From a virus, in IMG/VR virus record IMGVR_UViG_3300009447_000373, positions 1-24,198 of that record: a DNA stretch of 24,198 nt; one strand, written 5' to 3'. Every line of letters begins with the position of its first letter. Within the stretch, counting starts at the first letter, position 1. Shown in pieces: positions 20,454 through 24,198 of the stretch. Both the position numbers and the translations under genes were made by a program. The notes below the pieces were generated by a model, which made no database searches, was not told the DNA's origin, and saw only the letters and a program-made list of their open reading frames with translations.

Positions 20454-21038
20454 CTATCCTAACGCTATAGCTAAAGTTTGTAATCGCATAACATCCATTA
20501 CAATATCATGTTGAGGATCATGTGCGACAAACTGTTCTTCAAGACCTTCTGGTACAAATCCATTAGATAGACCAGAACCCCAAGCCATTCCATCAATAGT
20601 TGATCTAGTATCACGAATAGACCAATGAGGCCAAGGTACAACTTGATGGTATTGTAATGCAATATAATCAACAAAGATTGGATCAAAAGTATTACCTCTT
20701 GAATAAACTTTGCTTACAGAACCATTTATATTACTATTCAGCCAAGGTATTAGATCAGCCAATGGTTTATCGTGTTGACCAGGGATAAGTTGTTTCTGAG
20801 CAGACTCTGATTGTTGACCCCACCATTCTAAGGTATCTTGATCAATCTTACGTTTACCATTCTTTACTTGATCAGCTACATCAAACTTAATGTATCTTGA
20901 CATCTCAAGTAATTCGGTATATGAGTAAGCTGTCTTTTCAGTAAAGCGTTCTTCCTTAAACTCTAATAAAGCCAGACTAAGAACAACACCATTTACACGA
21001 TCTGTTGAAAGTGTTTCGAAATCAAATATAATAGACAT
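20454..21038 (-). CDS. dexA: DexA-like 3'-5' exonuclease
   Basis: 194 residues, DnaQ-like/Rv2179c-type fold. Exo I is IIFDFETLSTDR (metal ligands Asp6 and Glu8). TLEWWGQQSESAQ (67-79), RGNTFDPIFVDYI, WSIRDTRSTIDGM and GFVPEGLEEQFVAHDPQHDIVMDVMRLQTLA (Exo III, His-x4-Asp) track T4 DexA, which has STIEWWKNQSPEAR and FVAHDSIHDCAKDI. T4 DexA degrades single-stranded DNA, and may act on host DNA or recombination ends. Its ATG overlaps the gp44 stop (TAATG). Members of this family can also act on RNA, so the substrate is not certain. Confidence 0.85.
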   Translation of the reverse strand: MSIIFDFETLSTDRVNGVVLSLALLEFKEERFTEKTAYSYTELLEMSRYIKFDVADQVKNGKRKIDQDTLEWWGQQSESAQKQLIPGQHDKPLADLIPWLNSNINGSVSKVYSRGNTFDPIFVDYIALQYHQVVPWPHWSIRDTRSTIDGMAWGSGLSNGFVPEGLEEQFVAHDPQHDIVMDVMRLQTLAIALG

Positions 21039-21976
21039 TACGCAAACTCCACATTAGCCATTACTTCAGTCATACAAGCAACAACATTTAATTCATGATC
21101 TGCAACAAAGGCATTCTTATATTGATAATCAGCTAGAATAAGAACCAGTTGAGGTATAGATTGAGGAGATACTGTATTAGCCATATTGTCATAGATACCA
21201 CGGAAGATAGCAGAAGCATCTACATCAATATTATTAACAACCCATGTACGCATCTTCTTAAAATCTTTACCTTTCAGATGAGTCATTAGAACGTCATATT
21301 GATTGCCAGAGCCATCCACCCTACTGTTAGTAGTAAGAACCCCACTGTTTCCATGGCGTTGTGCTTCATTAAGTATTCTGCGCCAGTCCGGAGCGTATTT
21401 AAGTATAATATCAGCTGCATCTTTTTCATTATATTCAACACCTTCTGTTGTTAAGATTTTCTTTAATCTATCCATAAAGTTACCAGCTAGTGCTGCCATA
21501 TCTTTTTTGGAAGTATTAAATTCATATACACCACACCGAGAGTGCAGTGGTTCAATGATTCTATTCTTAAAATTACAAGTTAATATAAACCTACAGTTAT
21601 TAGAAAATTCTTCTATAAAACCACGTAATGCAGGTTGTGTTGACTGTGGGTTTAGATAGTCAGCCTCATCAAGTATAACTACTTTATATCCACCTTGCAA
21701 TGATATAGATGAGGCAAACTGCTTGATCTTACCACGCAAGGTTTCTATATTGCCTTCCTCAGAACCATTAACTAGGATATAATCCAAACCAAGTTCATTA
21801 CAAAGGGCTTTTGCTACAGTTGTCTTACCAAGACCAGCTGAGCCGGTAAAGAGCATATTAGGGACTTCACCGGTCTCAACTATCTTTTGAAAAGTAGCTT
21901 TTAAATCAGAAGGTAGAATTGTTTCACCAATTGTTTTTGGTCTATATTTTTCTACCCATAAAAAGTCATTAGACAT
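21038..21976 (-). CDS. 44: Clamp loader large subunit (T4 gp44-like AAA+ ATPase)
   Basis: 312 residues. Starts WVEKYRPKTI, typical of RFC/gp44. Walker A GSAGLGKTT (45-53), Walker B VVILDEADYL (99-108), Sensor 1 CRFILTCNFKNRI, SRC motif HSRCGVYEF (arginine finger), and Sensor 2 region PDWRRILNEAQ. Together with gp62 it opens and loads the gp45 ring at primer ends and, in T4, enables late transcription. GGAG precedes ATG 21976. Own promoter at 22003-22031. Confidence 0.97.
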   Translation of the reverse strand: MSNDFLWVEKYRPKTIGETILPSDLKATFQKIVETGEVPNMLFTGSAGLGKTTVAKALCNELGLDYILVNGSEEGNIETLRGKIKQFASSISLQGGYKVVILDEADYLNPQSTQPALRGFIEEFSNNCRFILTCNFKNRIIEPLHSRCGVYEFNTSKKDMAALAGNFMDRLKKILTTEGVEYNEKDAADIILKYAPDWRRILNEAQRHGNSGVLTTNSRVDGSGNQYDVLMTHLKGKDFKKMRTWVVNNIDVDASAIFRGIYDNMANTVSPQSIPQLVLILADYQYKNAFVADHELNVVACMTEVMANVEFA

Positions 21977-22002
21977 TCACATTCTCCATATTCAATAAAT
22001 TC

Positions 22003-22031
22003 ATTATATAATAATTAATAAAGATTGTAAA
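22003..22031 (-). promoter_or_regulatory. Sigma70-type promoter for gp44
   Basis: TTTACA (22031-22026), 17 bp AT-rich spacer, TATAAT (22008-22003), 27 bases before the ATG. Confidence 0.8.
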
Positions 22032-22034
22032 CAA

Positions 22035-22235
22035 CTATTCTTTATCATTAGCCTCAAATGCTTCTGATATAGATATGGCTTGAATGCACTGATCACGCAA
22101 TGTGCCAATTGTAGTTAGTTCTTCACCACGAAAACCACCACGTTGCACTACTGCATCAATTACTGCAACAGTACTGCGACCAATTTGAGCCATTAGTGTG
22201 TATGTTTCATCATGTTTATTATTTGTCTTAGTCAT
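22035..22235 (-). CDS. Small hypothetical protein
   Basis: 66 residues from ATG 22235, which lies one base after the gp45 stop with GGAG 6 bases upstream; a longer frame start inside gp45 is unlikely. Mostly helical: TYTLMAQIGRSTVAVIDAVVQRGGFRGEE, then LRDQCIQAISISEAFEANDKE. No TM, no recognised motif. Between clamp and clamp loader genes, so a role in replication or clamp handling is possible by location only. Confidence 0.65.
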   Translation of the reverse strand: MTKTNNKHDETYTLMAQIGRSTVAVIDAVVQRGGFRGEELTTIGTLRDQCIQAISISEAFEANDKE

Positions 22236-22236
22236 C

Positions 22237-22911
22237 TTATTCTCCGTATGTAGATGATTTATCAAGTGCAATCCAATATGAAATACCATATTCCTTATTA
22301 GTAAAATGCGAGATTAGTTTTGAAGATATAGCAACTTCATAGTCACCTGGCATAATCTTCAAGTTAGCAATATTAAGTATAAAGTTAAATGGTGTTGAAT
22401 CAAAGTCACCAGCAATATCAATTGTATATGCATTACAAGTTGCATTTTTACTATCAATAATTGATAAACTTAGAACACCATCTTTACCAGTAATAGACAC
22501 ATCAGTGTGGCCTAGTGTACTTGCAGCACGTTTAATTCTACTAAGAGTGTCAGCATCTAAAGCAAAGTTAACATCAGCTGTAGGCATATTTACATTCTTG
22601 CCAGGCTTTGTTAACATATCTGGATCTGAGTAAAAGTATTTTACTTTACTGCGACCAGACGAATCACTAACTGTAACAAAATCATTAGAGAAATTTAGGT
22701 TAGGAGTATCAACAAGAGATAGCACGCCTAGAAATTCATTTAGATCATATATGCCGAACTGCTGTGGAAACTCTTCACGAATAGCAGCAGTAGACATAAC
22801 ATTCTTTGCTTCAGATATAGTCTTAATAGTATTACCAGCCTCGATAACAATGTTGGAATTGATACCAGCATAGTTTTTAAGGATGGATAGTGTGTTTTCA
22901 GATAATTCCAT
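22237..22911 (-). CDS. 45: Sliding clamp (T4 gp45-like)
   Basis: 224 residues, like T4 gp45 (228). Two PCNA-like lobes: N-terminal LSENTLSILKNYAGINSNIVIEAGN and FGIYDLNEFLGVLSLVD, then SKVKYFYSDPDMLT, and C-terminal TLSRIKRAASTLGHTDVSITGKDGVLSLSII and SHFTNKEYGISYWIALDKSS, the latter matching the typical end of gp45. It encircles DNA as a trimer, gives gp43 processivity and in T4 is the activator of late transcription through gp33/gp55, which fits the late box found upstream of the curli block. GGAG precedes the ATG. Confidence 0.95.
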   Translation of the reverse strand: MELSENTLSILKNYAGINSNIVIEAGNTIKTISEAKNVMSTAAIREEFPQQFGIYDLNEFLGVLSLVDTPNLNFSNDFVTVSDSSGRSKVKYFYSDPDMLTKPGKNVNMPTADVNFALDADTLSRIKRAASTLGHTDVSITGKDGVLSLSIIDSKNATCNAYTIDIAGDFDSTPFNFILNIANLKIMPGDYEVAISSKLISHFTNKEYGISYWIALDKSSTYGE

Positions 22912-22939
22912 AATAATGGCTCCATGTTATAATATATTT

Positions 22940-22968
22940 ATTATAGTTCAATTGAAAGGAAAAGTAAA
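22940..22968 (-). promoter_or_regulatory. Sigma70-type promoter for gp45
   Basis: TTTACT (22968-22963), 17 bp, TATAAT (22945-22940), 29 bases before the gp45 ATG. Confidence 0.75.
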
Positions 22969-22973
22969 GCACT

Positions 22974-24198
22974 TTATTTAATTTCACTAAAGTTTTTTTC
23001 CTTAAAGAATTCAATCTTCCTTTCAAACTTTCCGTCTAGTATTTCACCCTTATGTGATATAACAAAGACATTAGTTTCTTCACCGAGTGTATAGATGATC
23101 TTCATTAGATTATCTACACCTTCATGATCTAAGCTTGAATCAAAAGTCTCGTCTAAGATCAGTAGATTTGTGGCTACAGAATTCTTCATCTTAGCAATCA
23201 TTCGCCAAGTAAAGAGTAGTGCCAGATCAATACGCTGTTTCTCACCCTCAGAGAATGAATCATATGAGAATTCGTCACGATGTCTTGATCTAATAGTCTC
23301 TTGGAAGTTTTCATCCAAGTTAAAGTGAACAAAGAAGTCTAGTGTTTGTAGGTATTGATTAACTAGCTTATTCATTACAGGTAGATACTGTTTGATAATT
23401 TTAGTCTTAATACCAGTATCTTTAAGCATCTCACTCATAGCAATATTATATGAAAGAGTTTCGTTTGATACTAGGCGGCTCTCAAAGGAAGATTCACGTG
23501 TATCATTTAATTGTTGTAGCTTATCTTTCTCAATAGAAATATCACCATCTTTGCCACGTATATTATCAATAGCTTTAGTTAGATTAGTGATAGTGTTTTG
23601 TAGTCTACCAATTTCCTTATTATTATTATTAATATCATTTTGTTTATTGGCAACTTTCTTAGCAATATCACTAAGAGATGAAAGAGTTTCTTCAACTTCA
23701 GTAGCTTGATCATTAGCTTGTGATAGTGCTGTATTAAGTTCACTAGCCTTACCTTTAGCCAATTCAAGTTTAGATGTTCTTAGATTATCATCTATATTCT
23801 GTTCACATGTAGGACAGCTTTCATTCTCTTCAAAGAATTTTGCTTCTTTAACAACAGTTCTAATCTGCTGGTTAAATGTAGCTTGATAATGAAGTAATGA
23901 TGTTTTCTTATCACTAGCTGCCTTAAGATCAGCTTGAAGTGTTTCTGATAATTCGGATACATCTTCGGATAGCATAGCATTTGTAAGTTGAATATTAACT
24001 ATACTTTCTTGAGATAGTACAACCTCTTCCTCTTTATCTTTTACTTGCTCATCACTTAGGTTCTCAACTTCTCTAATATACTTACGCTGTAGATCAATCT
24101 TTTCTTTTAATAGATCAATCTCATAAGTCACTTCACGGATCTTGTCTTTAAGTATAGCATTCTTTTCTTTGATAATAGAATTCATCTTAGAAAAGATA
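22974..24198 (-). CDS. 46: Recombination endonuclease subunit gp46 (Rad50/SbcC-like), 5' end missing
   Basis: The frame stays open to the right edge of the window (residues I-F-S-K precede the first Met, 24185), so this is the C-terminal ~408 residues; the N-terminal Walker A half lies outside. Long heptad coiled coil, then the zinc hook CPTC within FFEENESCPTCEQNID, a second coiled-coil arm, MLKDTGIKTKIIKQYLPVMNKLVNQYLQ, the ABC signature FSEGEKQRIDLALLFTWR, Walker B LLILDETFD and the His-switch VISHKGE. These match T4 gp46 (e.g. SEGEKARIDIALLFTW). With gp47 it resects DNA ends for recombination and host DNA breakdown. Confidence 0.95.
   Translation of the reverse strand, partial: IFSKMNSIIKEKNAILKDKIREVTYEIDLLKEKIDLQRKYIREVENLSDEQVKDKEEEVVLSQESIVNIQLTNAMLSEDVSELSETLQADLKAASDKKTSLLHYQATFNQQIRTVVKEAKFFEENESCPTCEQNIDDNLRTSKLELAKGKASELNTALSQANDQATEVEETLSSLSDIAKKVANKQNDINNNNKEIGRLQNTITNLTKAIDNIRGKDGDISIEKDKLQQLNDTRESSFESRLVSNETLSYNIAMSEMLKDTGIKTKIIKQYLPVMNKLVNQYLQTLDFFVHFNLDENFQETIRSRHRDEFSYDSFSEGEKQRIDLALLFTWRMIAKMKNSVATNLLILDETFDSSLDHEGVDNLMKIIYTLGEETNVFVISHKGEILDGKFERKIEFFKEKNFSEIK

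Noticed and set aside
1-24198. CRISPR array, insertion sequence, integrase or attachment site
   Set aside because: No spaced direct repeats, transposase or recombinase motifs were seen; gene overlaps leave little room for insertions.

Overview
This window is a piece of a T4-like (tailed, contractile-type) phage genome, not a bacterial chromosome. The replication core of a T4-like phage is present in a recognisable order (gp46, gp45, gp44, DexA-like, glutaredoxin, gp62, RegA, Hsp20, gp43, then UvsX and gp41), and every supported gene lies on the minus strand, so transcription runs from high to low coordinates. The DNA is AT-rich. The host is most likely a marine alphaproteobacterium, probably SAR11/Pelagibacter. 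The best internal evidence for that class is a phage-encoded, circularly permuted (two-piece) tmRNA gene of the alphaproteobacterial layout. The SAR11 assignment itself is inference from general resemblance to T4-like pelagiphages.

Layout, in transcription order. 24198-18508: recombination subunit gp46 (5' end outside the window), sliding clamp, clamp loader large and small subunits, DexA-type exonuclease, glutaredoxin, RegA, Hsp20 and a DUF1127-type small protein pair. 18391-12539: gp43 DNA polymerase, MazG-like pyrophosphohydrolase, a TAGT-like glycosyltransferase, a primase-polymerase-like protein and several small proteins. 12465-6045: a GIY-YIG-like protein, a short UDP-glucose dehydrogenase, a UDP-glucuronate-epimerase-like protein, a cytidylyltransferase, UvsX, gp41 helicase and ThyX. 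5964-4932: an exported SleB-type cell-wall hydrolase and a dNMP-kinase-like P-loop protein. 4860-4555: the permuted tmRNA. 4514-4146: a tiny outer-membrane beta-barrel-like protein. 4039-1: a curli block made of two tandem one-TM paralogues, csgF, csgG, a curlin-repeat protein, a FecR-domain protein and a second, partial curlin-repeat protein.

Regulation is unusually legible. Eight minus-strand promoters of one design (TTTACA-like -35, exactly 17 bp, TATAAT-like -10) precede replication and metabolic modules. The curli block instead has a T4-type late box (TATAAATA) immediately after a terminator hairpin. This suggests that nucleotide and replication genes are expressed early through host RNA polymerase and that the curli block is expressed late.

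The most interesting system is the late curli block. The phage carries a CsgG/CsgF secretion pore plus its own curlin-like cargo, a FecR-domain protein and two holin-like membrane proteins; no CsgE or CsgC is visible. It may build an outer-membrane pore or surface amyloid late in infection, for lysis/egress or surface modification. The permuted tmRNA, the tiny outer-membrane protein and the sugar-nucleotide plus glycosyltransferase genes are further accessory features worth testing.
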